The notes beneath the pieces are model-generated. The model saw nothing but the letters and a program-made list of their open reading frames with translations. It searched no databases and was not told the origin of the DNA. Shown piece by piece: positions 9,341 through 20,950 of a DNA stretch of 64,000 nt. Position 1 is the first letter of the stretch, and each line of letters begins with the position of its first letter. Source of the DNA: Diplonema papillatum (lineage: Eukaryota > Euglenozoa > Diplonemea > Diplonemida > Diplonemidae); assembly GCA_030068145.1 (NCBI GenBank), contig JAPJBO010000011.1, positions 124,001 to 188,000 of the forward strand. The letters are read 5' to 3'. The translations under genes were made by a program, and so were the position numbers.

Positions 9341-11412
9341 ATGATGCACAGTGACTGCAGATCCTGGTTGTGGCCACGATGATGCACAGTGACTGCAGAT
9401 CCTGGTTGTGGCCACGATGATGCACGGTGACTGCAGATCCTGGTTGTGGCCACGATGATGCAGAGTGACTGCAGATCCTGGTTGTGGCCACGATGATGCA
9501 CAGACACTGCAGATCCTGGTTGTGGCCACGATGATGCACGGTGACTGCAGATCCTGGTTGTGGCCACGATGATGCACGATGACTGCAGATCCTGGTTGTG
9601 GCCACGATGATGCACAGTGACTGCAGATCCTGGTTGTGACCACAATGATGCACAGTGACTGCAGATCCTGGTTGTGGCCACGATGATGCACAGTGACTGC
9701 AGATCCTGCTTATGGCCACGATGATGCACAGTGACTGCAGATCCTGGTTGTGGCCACGATGATGCACAGTGACTGCAGATCCTGGTTGTGGCCACGATGA
9801 TGCACGGTGACTGCAGATCCTGGTTGTGGCCACGATGATGCACGGTGACTGCAGATCCTGGTTGTGGCCACGATGATGCACGGTGACTGCAGATCCTGGT
9901 TGTGGCCACGATGATGCACAGTGACTGCAGATCCTGGTTGTGGCCACGATGATGCACGGTGACTGCAGATCCTGGTTGTGGCCACGATGATGCACAGTGA
10001 CTGCAGTGGCCACGTGATGCACAGTGACTGCAGATCCTGGTTGTGGCCACGATGATGCACGGTGACTGCAGATCCTGGTTGTGGCCACGATGATGCAGAG
10101 TGACTGCAGATCCTGGTTGTGGCCACGATGATGCACAGTGACTGCAGATCCTGGTTGTGGCCACGATGATGCACGATGACTGCAGATCCTGGTTGTGGCC
10201 ACGATGATGCAGAGTGACTGCAGATCCTGGTTGTGGCCACGATGATGCACGGTGACTGCAGATCTTGGTTGTGGCCACGATGATGCACGGTGACTGCAGA
10301 TCCTGGTTGTGGCCACGTGATGCACAGTGACTGCAGATCCTGGTTGTGGCCACGATGATGCACAGTGACTGCAGATCCTGGTTGTGGCCACGATGATGCA
10401 GAGTGACTGCAGATCCTGGTTGTGGCCACGATGATGCACGGTGACTGCAGATCCTGGTTGTGGCCACGATGATGCACAGTGACTGCAGATCCTGGTTGTG
10501 ACCACGATGATGCACAGTGACTGCAGATCCTGGTTGTGGCCACGATGATGCAGAGTGACTGCAGATCCTGGTTGTGGCCACGATGATGCACGGTGACTGC
10601 AGATCCTGGTTGTGGCCACGATGATGCAGAGTGACTGCAGATCCTGGTTGTGGCCACGATGATGCACGGTGACTGCAGATCTTGGTTGTGGCCACGATGA
10701 TGCACGGTGACTGCAGATCCTGGTTGTGGCCACGATGATGCAGAGTGACTGCAGATCCTGGTTGTGGCCACGATGATGCACGGTGACTGCAGATCTTGGT
10801 TGTGGCCACGATGATGCACGGTGACTGCAGATCCTGGTTGTGGCCACGATGATGCACAGTGACTGCAGATCCTGGTTGTGGCCACGATGATGCACGGTGA
10901 CTGCAGATCCTGGTTGTGGCCACGATGATGCACGGTGACTGCAGATCCTGGTTGTGGCCACGATGATGCACAGTGACTGCAGATCCTGGTTGTGGCCACG
11001 ATGATGCACAGTGACTGCAGATCCTGGTTGTGGCCACGATGATGCACGGTGACTGCAGATCCTGGTTGTGGCCACGATGATGCACAGTGACTGCAGATCC
11101 TGGTTGTGGCCACGATGATGCACAGTGACTGCAGATCCTGGTTGTGGCCACGATGATGCACGGTGACTGCAGATCCTGGTTGTGGCCACGATGATGCACG
11201 GTGACTGCAGATCCTGGTTGTGGCCACGATGATGCAGAGTGACTGCAGATCCTGGTTGTGGCCACGATGATGCACGGTGACTGCAGATCCTGGTTGTGGC
11301 CACGGGATGCACAGTGACTGCAGATCTTGGTTGTGACCACGATGATGCACGGTGACTGCAGATCCTGGTTATGGCCACGATGATGCACGGTGACTGCAGA
11401 TCCTGGTTGTGG
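9341..11412 (+). repeat. 38-bp minisatellite array (~54 copies)
   Basis: Unit: CTGCAGATCCTGGTTGTGGC plus CACGATGATGCACRGTGA. Variants are confined mainly to the last eight bases (cacagtga, cacggtga, cagagtga, cacgatga). A few units are shorter (one lacks the middle near 10010; three lack two or three bases). 38 is not a multiple of 3 and no stop occurs in the minus strand, so all three minus frames are open for hundreds of codons; these are by-products of the array. Confidence 0.95.
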
Positions 11413-11446
11413 CCACAACCAGGATCTGCAGTCACCGTGCATCATC
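11379..11446. repeat. 68-bp perfect palindrome at the array end
   Basis: The last repeat unit is followed by an exact inverted copy of the preceding 34 bases, with no spacer; the axis lies between 11412 and 11413 inside GTGGCCAC. Beyond 11446 the sequence is unique. Confidence 0.95.
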
Positions 11447-14400
11447 AAACTGACTGGTGGGGTCCTCAGACCTCTTCTCAAACTTTGAAACGGGTGTGAG
11501 CTCGGGGTAACTGTGGCGAAACCTGATGTAGAATCCTGGTCCGAAGGGGCCAAGTACTGGCGACGCGAGATCAAGCGTTGCCTGACAAAGTGTGTTCGAG
11601 TGATCACTCATCAGATCCCACAATAAACTGTCACTCTAATAAAGTGACGACTCATCTTGACATCGGTGGTTATGGAAGTCGACATCCGATAATGACAAAC
11701 CGAAAGACTACATCTAGTACCTGGTTCGACGTGCAGTTGGACTACGGAAGGACTAGAAAGACTACGCAAAGCGAACTTTAACTGTAAAACCTAGCTCAAC
11801 ACTCGGTTCCATGCGAACACCTGAATCTACATGCGGATAGCCACACGAAAATCGACATCTAATACCATCTAATAACATCTAATACCGGGTTCGACATGCA
11901 GTTGCAACACTCTGCTGCGCGAGAAGTCACCAATTTCGAAAACGGAGGATGGAGCGCGAAAGCGATGCCTTGCCAACAACTGTCTCGCTCCCGGCATTGC
12001 CCTGCGAAACAACAACCACCGAGCTTCAAACACACCCACGACACAGGTCTTTTTGCCCACACACACACGAGGCATAGAGGAATAAGAGGAAGCACAAGAA
12101 AAAGAGTAAACCAAAGAGAAATACCGCCGGAAAAAGCGCATGCTCGAGCGTCGTTGCTTGGTGCGGCCAGCGAAGACATCGTGAAGACGAGCATCCTGGA
12201 GTTCGCCGCCACCAGCCGCAAGCTAACAAAGGGCGCGCTCTCTTGTGTTTTTTTCACTTCTGTTCGTTCTCCCAGCGCAGGCTGCGCCTCGGAAGCCCCG
12301 GAACCCGACCCGCGTCCGGCGCGTCAGGCTACACGCGTCCGGGAAGGACAACGTCTCTTGAGCGGTTCCCTTTTGGTTCTTCTGCGCCTGTTTCTCTTCG
12401 TCTCTCCCCTTCCTGTTTTTGCATCCGGAATAAGCATACACTTTTTCCAGGAAAAGCAGCATCAGGCGGAAGTCTACCTGCGTGTTCGCTCTTGCCTACT
12501 TTGTGACCCGCTGCTACCGATTCTCAGACTTCCTTGCAACGGCCCTTTGCAGCCGACAGAAAAACGGGATAGCGCGAAGCCCCTGCTGCCCACGCAAAAA
12601 AAAAGAAGGAATCGGGAATCCAGAGAGCCTCTTTTAAAGAGTTTTTCTAAAAGGAAAAAACACACCCGCACACATCCACACACACACACAGACCTCTCTG
12701 CCATTTTCCGTCTACCTCCCAAACAGCCCTGTACGGTCGCCCGAACCAGAATTTAACCCCAGAAAAAAGAGGCAGCAACTCCGGCTGAGGAAGTTGGGGG
12801 AACAGTGCTGGTCCTGTCTTGGTCTTGCTTCTGTCCGCCGACGCCCGTATAAGCAGCACACAACTCAAAACCGAGATTCAATCCACAGAAACATCCCCGT
12901 TGTCTACACCGCCCGGTAGTCGACAAGGAATCGTACAAACTACCGTTTGTGTTTTTGCTCTCTGAGTTGCTTGTTGCCATCCTGTGCTGCAGTTGCTGTT
13001 TTAACTTTTAGCTGACCTACAGACCCCACCAAACGCGAACTTCGCTGCAAACCAGCGGAAAAAAAAAGAGAGAGAAAAAAAGAATCGCCCGCAAGCCTGA
13101 AACCGGAACGTCCTTCGGGCGTCGGCAAGGCCAAAAGAAGAAGAATCCCCCAGGAATCAAGTCTGAACATACCAACCAACGAAAAAAGAAAAAAATAGAA
13201 TAAAATAAGCAAAAAACTGACGGTAACACAAAAAAAAAAAAAAAAAAAGCTTCGAAAGGAACTGGCGCGCACTGCCAAGCGCCAATACAAACGAGGAAAC
13301 GCCTTCCTTTTCTACCCAAAAGGAAGAGAAAGTAACACTACTCTGCCAGAACAGTCTGAATAAATAGTACTCCAAGAGTAAACCAAGATCCCAAAGCAAC
13401 CACCCATCCCCCCTCCCGTTTTCCGCTGCTAGCTGCGTGGTACCACCGCAGTAGTGCTCACACGCCAGGCGAAACATCCGACACACTACATTACAGAACC
13501 CAAGTGTGCACCCCCTTACCCTTTATCTGCCTTTTTCGGGAAAATTTCCCAACCCCTCGCATGTCCCCTCCGTAAAACCGTAAAACCTTACACTCCTTTA
13601 CAAACTGGGGTAATCCTGTCCTGCTGGTGTGTCTGGATAGTTCGGCTCTGGCTTTAAAAAGGAAAAAGTGCGGTGCCCTTCGTCTGAACCAAAGAGGAAC
13701 ATTGACGGCGTGTTGTGTTGAGAGAGCTGGTGCTGTATTTTCGGGTGTGCACCGAGAAGCTTCTTTCTCTGTTCTTATCGTCGCCGAACCGCAACCGCGA
13801 GCGCCCCGCATTCTTGCGAACACTAGAAAGAGGAGTCGGCATCACTCCACGAGCAGGGGGTTTTAGGCACCCTTCTCTTCACCCCTTTCCTCTTCCCTCC
13901 CCAGATCGTTTCTTTTTTCGTTTTTTGTTTTCGGCGTTAACAAGTGTGCGGCGTTCTTGTTGAACACAAGGGGTTTACTTCAAAAAAAAAAAAAAAGGAG
14001 TGTTCAAAGCGTCGCGCGAATCAACTTCCTGCAGAAAGCAGATTCGTGCACTGCTTTTCTTTTCGTTGCCCGAACCCAAGGCAAAGTAAAACCTCGAGTG
14101 AATCCGAGGGTTCGCACGCTGCGCACTTGCAAACACTGAAGGGAACGCAACCCGCTCACTGCACAGCCAGTTTCTTTTTGCTGCAAAACTCACACATTCC
14201 AACCCAACACCGCGTTTTCTTCAATCTGCAGCTTAAGGCCCGGAACTCAAGCGCCCGCATCACATCTCAAAAGGCCTGCTCAAACAACACCCAGCTCGTT
14301 ACATCCCCGCCCTTGCTTTCTGTCCCTCGCCGGGGAGAAAGAAAAGGGGAGAAGAAAGGAATTCCAGGACAACGAACCACCAAAAGGAAAGAAAAAAAAA

Positions 14401-15285
14401 ACAGATAAAACCACCACACTCCTCCCAACTGGAGACTCTAACCGCTGGCCTTTCTTCTGAACCTCAAATCCACCCTGATAAAAAAAAAAGCAGTCTAAAG
14501 AAGAAGCCAGTTTTCCACTTCGGAAAAAGAAAGGATAGGCATCGAATCTCTACGACCGCACGGGATCGTCGCAGACACAGGAACCGAGTGTCAGGGCAGC
14601 ATCCCGGGCAGTTAAAGAACGTGCGCCGACTGAAGCCCGGAGTCTCAAGCGAACTTTCACTCTAAAAAAAGAGCACCCTCCCGAACCGGGAGAGAACGCA
14701 TCCCCTCCCTTTCCCCCTGAAGGAAATACATATATTTTTACTGCTACTGAATTGGCTCGCCTTTGGCACCGTTGCCGTCGGTTGGACTAAAGATATAGAA
14801 GAACTAGCCACCTCTTCCCTCCCCTCCCCTGCTGCGCAACAGCGAATCCAGAACACCTCTCACTCGGGGAGGAAAAAAAAAAAAAAAAAAAAGTCGTCCA
14901 TTCGGATCGTCGGAAACACAAAAAAAAAGGCTGAACGTCTACATCATATATTTATATATAGGTACTTCACCAATTGTTTTTCTCCTCGTGCCACAAGAAG
15001 TTATTCATTCGCCCCGAAGCCCCCGGCTGCGCCGCAGCTTCCCCGGAAGTTTCAAGCGAACCTTGTCACACCTGTAATCCCCCCTACCCCCCATCACTCA
15101 TTTTTCTCGAGCCAACCGGGGCTTCCATAATTTCGACCCTCTGAATCTCGTCACCCCATCGAAAAAAAGAGCAGAGACACAAAGAAGGAATCACGTTCCT
15201 TTGTTCAGCTGCCGTCTACCCCTGCCAGCTTGGAATACGAGGAAAGTTGAAAAAAAAAAAAAAAAAACAAGAAGAAGAAGAAGAA
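11447..15285. other. Long stretch without a confident gene
   Basis: Contains short CATCTAATA repeats (11850-11885), GCGAACTTTMACTCTAAAA motifs at 11765 and 14643, CGGGATCGTCGSARACACA motifs at 14570 and 14893, (CA)-rich and A-rich runs. A 286-codon plus frame at 11896-12756 is rich in low-complexity KRRN and HTHTH stretches; only a piece near SEDIVKTSILEFAATSRKL looks gene-like. The 3' half may be promoter and leader of the poly-Q gene. Confidence 0.4.
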
Positions 15286-15350
15286 TCTAACCAAGCAACT
15301 TCCGCCGGTAGAGAGCCAACTGCCTTTCGGGTGGTCTAAGTTTGACACTC
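15286..15350 (+). repeat. REP-Q core fragment upstream of the poly-Q gene
   Basis: CAAGCAACTTCCGCCGGTAG, CAACTGCC and TTCGGGTGGTCTAAG match the REP-Q core at 38570, 39770, 41447 and 45855. It lies ~105 bp before the start codon, so a mobile repeat probably forms part of the 5' leader or promoter. Confidence 0.6.
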
Positions 15351-15453
15351 ACCGCGCTTTGAGAGAGCACCCCCCGCCCACCCTTCTGCACGCCAGTGCA
15401 CATATCCATTCCAAGCACGTTCTTGCCATGACCCCCCACCCGCAATAGCAACA

Positions 15454-15722
15454 ATGCAGCAGCAGCAGCCGGCGGCGTGCCCGCCACCGGTGGGCGGCGG
15501 CTGCACCGTTCCGGACCTCGCGCTGCGCGCGGCGGCTGCGGGCTGGCCCCAGGCACCGACCGAAGGGCCGGTGCCTGGGGCTTGGGCGCCGGCCGCTGCC
15601 GCCTGCGCAGGGTTTGCTCCGCTTGCTCCGGCGCAGCGGCAAACCCAGGAGCCCGTGCGCTGGACGGTCATCACCGCGGCGGCGGGACCTGTTTGGCAGT
15701 CGGCCCACCACTACTTCCAGCT

Positions 15723-15763
<41 letters not shown>

Positions 15764-16290
15764 TTGGTCAGCAGCTGCAGCAGCTCCAGCTGCAGCGCCA
15801 CCTGCAAAGGGAACCCCATCCTTGCCTCGCGAGTGGAGCGGAGGCTTCGTCAAAAAACCGACCGCTTGGGACAAGAAAGAGTTCGGAAAACCGGCAGCAG
15901 CAGCTGCACGACGAACCACAGGCCGGCCAGCAGCAGCAGCAGCAGCAGCAGCAGCTTGACCAGCAGTTGCAACACCTCCAGCTGCACCGCCACCTGCAAA
16001 GGGAAGACCAACAGCAGCAGCAGAAGCAGCAGCACGACGAACCGCAGGCCTGCCAGCAACCGCGCCAGTTGCACGGCGCTTCTCCTTCCGCTGCTGCCGG
16101 GCCGCCGCTGCTTTCGGGGGGCGGCGACCGAGGACCCGGCGCTGCGTTGCGCTTGCAATCCCGCCGTCTCCAGCTGCAGCAGCAGCACTTTGAACAGCAG
16201 GTGCAGCAGCTCCAGCTGCACCGCCGCCAACAAACGGAAGACCACCAGCAGCTGCAGCAGCAGCAGCAGCACGACGAACTGCAGGTTTGC

Positions 16291-16326
<36 letters not shown>

Positions 16327-16626
16327 TTTGAACAGCAGCTGCAGCAGCTCCAGCTGCACCGCCGCCAACAAAGGGAAGACCACCAGCAGAAGCACGACGA
16401 ACCGCAGGTTTGCCACCAGCAGCAGCAGCAGCAGCAGCACCGGTACCAGCAGCACCGGCAGGGCCAGCCCCAGGCGTCGTGCACGCAAGCCCAAAGCGAG
16501 CCGGTGCAGCACCAGGCACATCAGGGGCCTCCGTACCTGCCGCACCGGTCGGAGGGCCGGTGTCTGCAGCCCACCGAGAACCCGCGCGAAACCGCCCCGA
16601 CGCGGCTCGACCAACGACAGCAGCTG

Positions 16627-16661
<35 letters not shown>

Positions 16662-18447
16662 TCAGCAGCAGCGCAGCCCGGGTCGACCTTTTTTCGGGAC
16701 GCCGCCGCCTGCCGACGTCCATCCGGCAGCCTCGAGCACGGGCACCTCGCCCGACGAGTCTGCGGGCGTAGCCGACGACCTGGCGGCGGCGGCGCCGCTC
16801 CCGCTTTCGCCGGCCCGGTGGGGAGAGCTTGTCGTTGCGCCGAAACCCGGGGCATCGCCGACGGCGGCGGCTGCTGTGCCCGCAGACCAACAGCACCAGC
16901 CGCGTTGTCCCTTCGGCGAGCCACCAGAGGATTGTACTCACGTCGCCGCAGCCGCAAGCCTGTCACCGGCAGTAGGAGACCCCGCGGCAGACTTTGTCCT
17001 CCTCCCGCCGACGCGCGAAGAGCCGCGCCGCACCCCCCCGCGTTCTCCCTTCGGCGAGCCACCAGAAGATTCTTCTCACGTCGCCGCAGCCGGGAAACCA
17101 TCTCCGGTAGCCGCCAGCCGACACGCCGTAGGAGGCCCCGTGGCAGACTTTTTCCCTCTCCCGCCGAGGCGTGGAGGCTCGCGCCGCTTCGGCGAGCCAT
17201 CAGAAGATGGTTCTCAGAAGCACACCGTCGCCACAGCCGCGAAGCCATCTGGAGACCCCGCGCCAGACTTCGTCCCGAGGCGCAAAGAGTCGCGCCGCGA
17301 GCCGCAACCCGACCAAGCCGCGTCCCCGGCGCCCACGCCCCCTTGGGCGGATGCCGCCGCAACGATCGCCGCCGCCCCGCCCGCCAGCTTCGCTCCCTCG
17401 CAGCCCCCGGCGGCGGCGGACCTGGTGCCCCGCAAGCCGCTGCCGTCGCTCGTCGGCGGGTTGCGTCCACACCCGAAGCACGGCAGGCGGGCCGTTGCTG
17501 ATCCATCCCATGCGACCGGTGCCGCCGAAGAAGCCCCGGCCTCGCGGGCGGCGGGACAGAAGCGCGAAGATGCCTGCAGACGCCCGCCCGGCGAGGAAGC
17601 GACCGCGGACTCGTGCAGGACTCCCGGCAAACGTTTGAGGCCCCGCGCCGGGAAAAAGGGGGGCCGGGGGGCCGCCGCGAAGATCGAGGGGAGCGTGCAG
17701 GAAGAAGAGACGGAGGCCGTGGACCCGCGCAGGCCCGGGAAGCGAGGCTCTAGAACCTGGGAGCTCGGCGCCGGAAGAGGAGGGTCCGGTGGGAAACCAG
17801 GCGACGAGACGATCGAAGGGAGCGCGCCGGAAGAAGATTCGGAGGACGCGGGCCCGTGCCGACCCGGCAAGCGCGGCGCCAAAAGCTGTAAGCTCGCAGC
17901 CGGAAGAGGAGGCGGACGCGGGTCCTGCGGGAAGTTCGCGAAGCGCGGGGAAGGGGCGGGCGAGGAGAAGATCGGAGAGCCGAACGAAGACGGGAGCCAG
18001 ACGTCGCTGCCCGCGAACGAAGAAGAGTTCATCCCGCCTGCTCGGTGGCGCTCCGGGGAGCAAGATGATTGGTTCACCGGCGAGCCGGTGGCCGCGCACA
18101 TGATGGCATCCGACAAGCCAACCTGCGTCCACAACCGGTGGGTCCTGCAGTGCCGCAAAAAACGGTACTACCTGATGATGTGCATGGTCTGCCGCAAGGG
18201 TTGGAAGACCAAGTTCACCGGCACGCAGAAATGCCTCGACTTCTTCTCCGGACACTGCCCGCTGGACGACAAGTGCCCGTACCCGCACGTCTACTCCCGC
18301 AAGCGATTTTTGGAAACAACGGCGCCGGGCAGCCTGGAAGCGTTCCGGCAGTCGTTCTCACCCGTCGCCCCCCGCGCCGCGCCCTCTTCCGCCGAAGAGA
18401 AGCCGTTGAACCCCGACACGTTCAAGTTTCTGCTGAAGGACCCTTGA
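15454..18447 (+). CDS. Poly-Q protein with C-terminal CCCH-type zinc-binding module
   Basis: 997 codons from ATG at 15454 (context AACAATGC; first Met of the frame) to TGA. Residues ~1-420 are dominated by CAG-encoded glutamine runs separated by repeated LQLHR-HLQRE and HDEPQVC-like units. Residues ~480-620 hold three ~45-aa repeats built on FGEPPED-S-HVA. Residues ~720-860 hold three G/K/R/E-rich repeats built on RPGKRG-- and AGRGG. The only folded-looking part is the C-terminus: C891-x8-C900-x9-C910-x2-C913, then C927-x7-C935-x5-C941-x3-H945, the CCCH finger spacing known from RNA-binding proteins. An RNA-binding or nuclear role is inferred. Long frames on the other strand and in other phases exist only because CAG/CTG and GC-rich repeats lack stops. 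No intron is evident. CAG-run length probably varies between individuals. Confidence 0.85.
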
Positions 18448-19115
18448 ACAACGTTATTCGCTACCCCCGGGGTTTGGTAGTTCGCTACCCCCGGGGGTTT
18501 AGTAGCAGCGCAAGCCGACCTGCTTACCTGGTGGTTCACTTAAAATTGTGTGTGCAGCCCTACGTGTCAGTGGGAAGGCACCCAGAACATGAGCATGTCA
18601 TACTAGAGTCCTCACCCATCCCGCCCCGTGCTGCGCTTTCAACCGCCGAAGAAAGCTTTAAACCTTTTCAAGTTTCTGCTGAAAGACCCTTTAGCAACGT
18701 TATTCACTACCCCCGGGGACGCAAACCGACCTGCTTACCGGTTCGCTTAAAATCGTGTGTGCAGCCCTACGTGTCAGTGGGAAGGCACACCAGAACATGA
18801 GAACATGTATGTGTGTGTGCAGCGTACAAGAGCCCTCACCCATCCCGCCCCGTGCTGCGCTTTCAACCGCCGAAGAAAGCTTTTAAACCTTTTCAAGTTT
18901 CTGCTGAAGAACCCTTGAACAACGTTATTCACCATCCTCCGGGTTTCAGTAGCGCGCAAACCGACCTGCTTACCTGGTTCACTGAAAATCGTGTGTGCAA
19001 CCCTCCGTGTCGGTGGGAAGGCACACAGTGCAGTTGTTCTGTCGCGCCCGCGTGCTGCGCCCTCAATCTTTGGACCCCCGACACTTTCAAGTTCCTGCTG
19101 AAAGACCCTTCTATC
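18370..19115 (+). repeat. Four tandem copies of the 3' end of the poly-Q gene
   Basis: The last codons (GCCGAAGAGAAGCC, TTCAAGTTTCTGCTGAAGGA) and the following AACAACGTTATTCRCTAC, CGACCTGCTTACC and CCTACGTGTCAGTGGGAAGG blocks recur. The TTCAAGTTYCTGCTGAA anchor is at 18421 (in the gene), 18677, 18891 and 19088. Copies 2-4 are diverged and not joined to the main frame. The spacing shrinks from 256 to 214 to 197 bp. Confidence 0.85.
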
Positions 19116-19454
19116 TCTGCTTCCAAACGACGATGATCAACCCCCCGGGTTTTAGTTGCGGAAACTGAAATGCCTACCTGTTGCGTTGACGAAAAAAACG
19201 TGTGGCGAATTGCGTGCATCCCTTCATGCTAGTGGGGACGTACCGTGCCGTACAGTATATGCCGGCTGTCGTTCTCACCCACATCCGCGCCTTACGGACG
19301 GTCGATTTCGCAAAAAAATCAATGGAGGATAATGAAGGGCCGAAGTGGGTATCATTCTACTCCACCCGCCCCCCCCCTCTCTTTACCCCGTGATGCGTGA
19401 CGGATTCGCCTGTGCTAGCCTAGATTGGGTGGTCCTGGCTGTGGAGAGCTACGA
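19116..19454. other. No gene recognised
   Basis: Nothing beyond a pyrimidine tract (CCCCCCCCTCTC near 19370). It follows the last 3'-end copy of the poly-Q gene. Confidence 0.4.
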
Positions 19455-19630
19455 ACAGCTGCCTGACAAACCAGACTCACACCGCGGTGTCTTGTCTGCA
19501 GACACTCAGGTTCCTCCCTCGCTGATGATGGTCCGCCGTATGTGTCCGTGGCTTAAAGGACCGAAACACGGCGCAGACGGGACCAGTGCGGTGTTGAGCA
19601 CATATCCATTCCAAGCACGTTCTTGCAATC
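19455..19630 (+). repeat. REP-S dispersed repeat plus CATTCCAAGCACGTTCTTGC block
   Basis: GACAAACCAGACTCACACCG, CTGCAGACACTCAGGTTC, TGATGGTCCGCC and GGACCGAAACACGGCGCAG are shared with 33296-33425 and, more weakly, 63755-63862. At 19597-19626 it ends in a 30-bp block also found just upstream of the poly-Q start codon (15396-15425) and at 42650. Confidence 0.6.
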
Positions 19631-19882
19631 TCCCTCCCTTTACACCGTGATGCGACTTCTCTTCGCAGACGAGGAACCTTTGAAATCTGTGCGCTCCACC
19701 CGTATTATGATGCCAAACCAGGAGTCGTTCCCACCCAATCGGCGCGCCTCTAACCCCAGCATAGCTACTTTTGACATGGAATGTCGACACTTTCAGGTTC
19801 CCATTCCACGGTCAGAGCGAGGTGCTGATGCAGGGGGAGGAACAAACCGTGCAGTGCGGGATATGGCTTCGGGAAACGAAGG

Positions 19883-20075
19883 AAATACTCGAGGGGCTGC
19901 CTTGTGCTTACTTCGAAGGAGGCTAGAGGGGGAGAAACAATGCAACTACAAAGTGGGCCAGTTTTGTTGAACACTTACGCCCGCCACTGAACCCAGATTC
20001 ACCTGTGTTTCGTGTGGGCTACAGCACATCTACCTCCTTTGATCTTTTGCAACTGACAGTCTCCTCAAGCATTTC
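19883..20075 (+). mobile_element. MITE-A copy (tandem pair, first)
   Basis: Ends AAATACTCGAGGGGCTGCC and GACAGTCTCCTCAAGCATTT. It is followed by CCTACAAAGCAGGTGCTTA and an A-run, directly joined to a second copy. Confidence 0.75.
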
Positions 20076-20106
20076 CTACAAAGCAGGTGCTTAGACAAAA
20101 AAAAAA

Positions 20107-20298
20107 AAATACTCGAGGGGCTGCCTTGTGCTTACTTCGAAGGAGGCTAGAGGGGGAGAAACAATACAACTACTAAATGGGTCTTTTTTGTTGAACGCTT
20201 ACGCCCGCCACTAAACCCAGATTCACCTGTGTTTCGTGTGGGCTACAGCACATTTACCTCCTTTGATCTTTTGCAGCTGGCAGCCTCCTCAAGTATTT
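20107..20298 (+). mobile_element. MITE-A copy (tandem pair, second)
   Basis: Ends AAATACTCGAGGGGCTGCC and GGCAGCCTCCTCAAGTATTT, 192 bp, followed by the conserved CAAAGCAGGTGCTTATAC flank and an A-run. The two copies are in the same orientation and separated only by the flank and A-run. This shows that flank plus A-run belong to the mobile unit. Confidence 0.75.
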
Positions 20299-20339
20299 CC
20301 TACAAAGCAGGTGCTTATACAAAAAAAAAAAAAAAAATG

Positions 20340-20682
20340 GTAAATCATCGGTGTTATCCAACAGGCTCATACCCAATTCCTGGTGTCACAACCTTTTTGT
20401 TACGTACGCGTTTCGCATGAGGGAACCCCCCAAATGAATGATAATGATACCCAACCCCCCTACAGAAGTCCATCCCCATAACTCTGATTTGGAAAACACC
20501 TGAAATGCCGGCGTTTAGCGCTTGAAACAATAGTAAACAAGCAACAAAAAAAAAAAAAAGGCCCAACGACACCAATCCGTACGCCCAAACGGGATCGTCG
20601 GAAACGCAAAAAAATAATAATAAGCAAAGTCAGCCATCCATCAGGAGTGCTACACACACTCCCGCACAAAAATGGATCCTCA
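20340..20682. other. No gene; REP-Q-associated motif
   Basis: ACGGGATCGTCGGAAACGC followed by an A-run lies at about 20584. No other structure was recognised. Confidence 0.4.
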
Positions 20683-20950
20683 AGCGAACTATAACTCTAA
20701 AAAGACGACAGAAGGTACCAAGAAGACAGACAGTCACCTACTGCGGCACCATACTGAGGAGGGCCTACCGTAAGTAAGGTATGTGGACAATGGCTGAAAC
20801 CACCAATGACCAACAACCAAGGTACCCACCGATCCTCTTACCTCGTGTAACCACCACTCAGAGCACAAAGAATATCTTCCCTTAACGACGAAGGTCACCC
20901 GGAGACTTTAAAACCCCTGAGTTTCAAGCGAACTTTCACTCTAAAAAGAC
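20683..20950 (+). repeat. REP-Q long repeat
   Basis: Two GCGAACTWTMACTCTAAAAAG motifs (20687, 20928) frame GAGGAGGGCCTACCGTA, CTTACCTCGTGTAACCACC and GTCACCCGGAGACTTTAAAA. Partial copies in the same order lie at 2815-2945 and 38570-38760. Confidence 0.6.

Noticed and set aside
9039-11607. Minus-strand open frames of 798, 809 and 546 codons (repeating WPQPGSAVTVHH-type peptides)
   Set aside because: All three phases of the 38-bp array are open because the unit has no stop and its length is not a multiple of three; there is no unique coding part.
11896-12756. 286-codon open frame
   Set aside because: Mostly low-complexity Lys/Arg and His/Thr runs with a chance hydrophobic stretch; an exon inside it cannot be excluded but is not supported.
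15671-17506. 611-codon antisense frame and two long plus frames overlapping the poly-Q gene
   Set aside because: CAG/CTG and GC-rich repeats lack stops in all phases; only the 997-codon frame contains a zinc-binding module.
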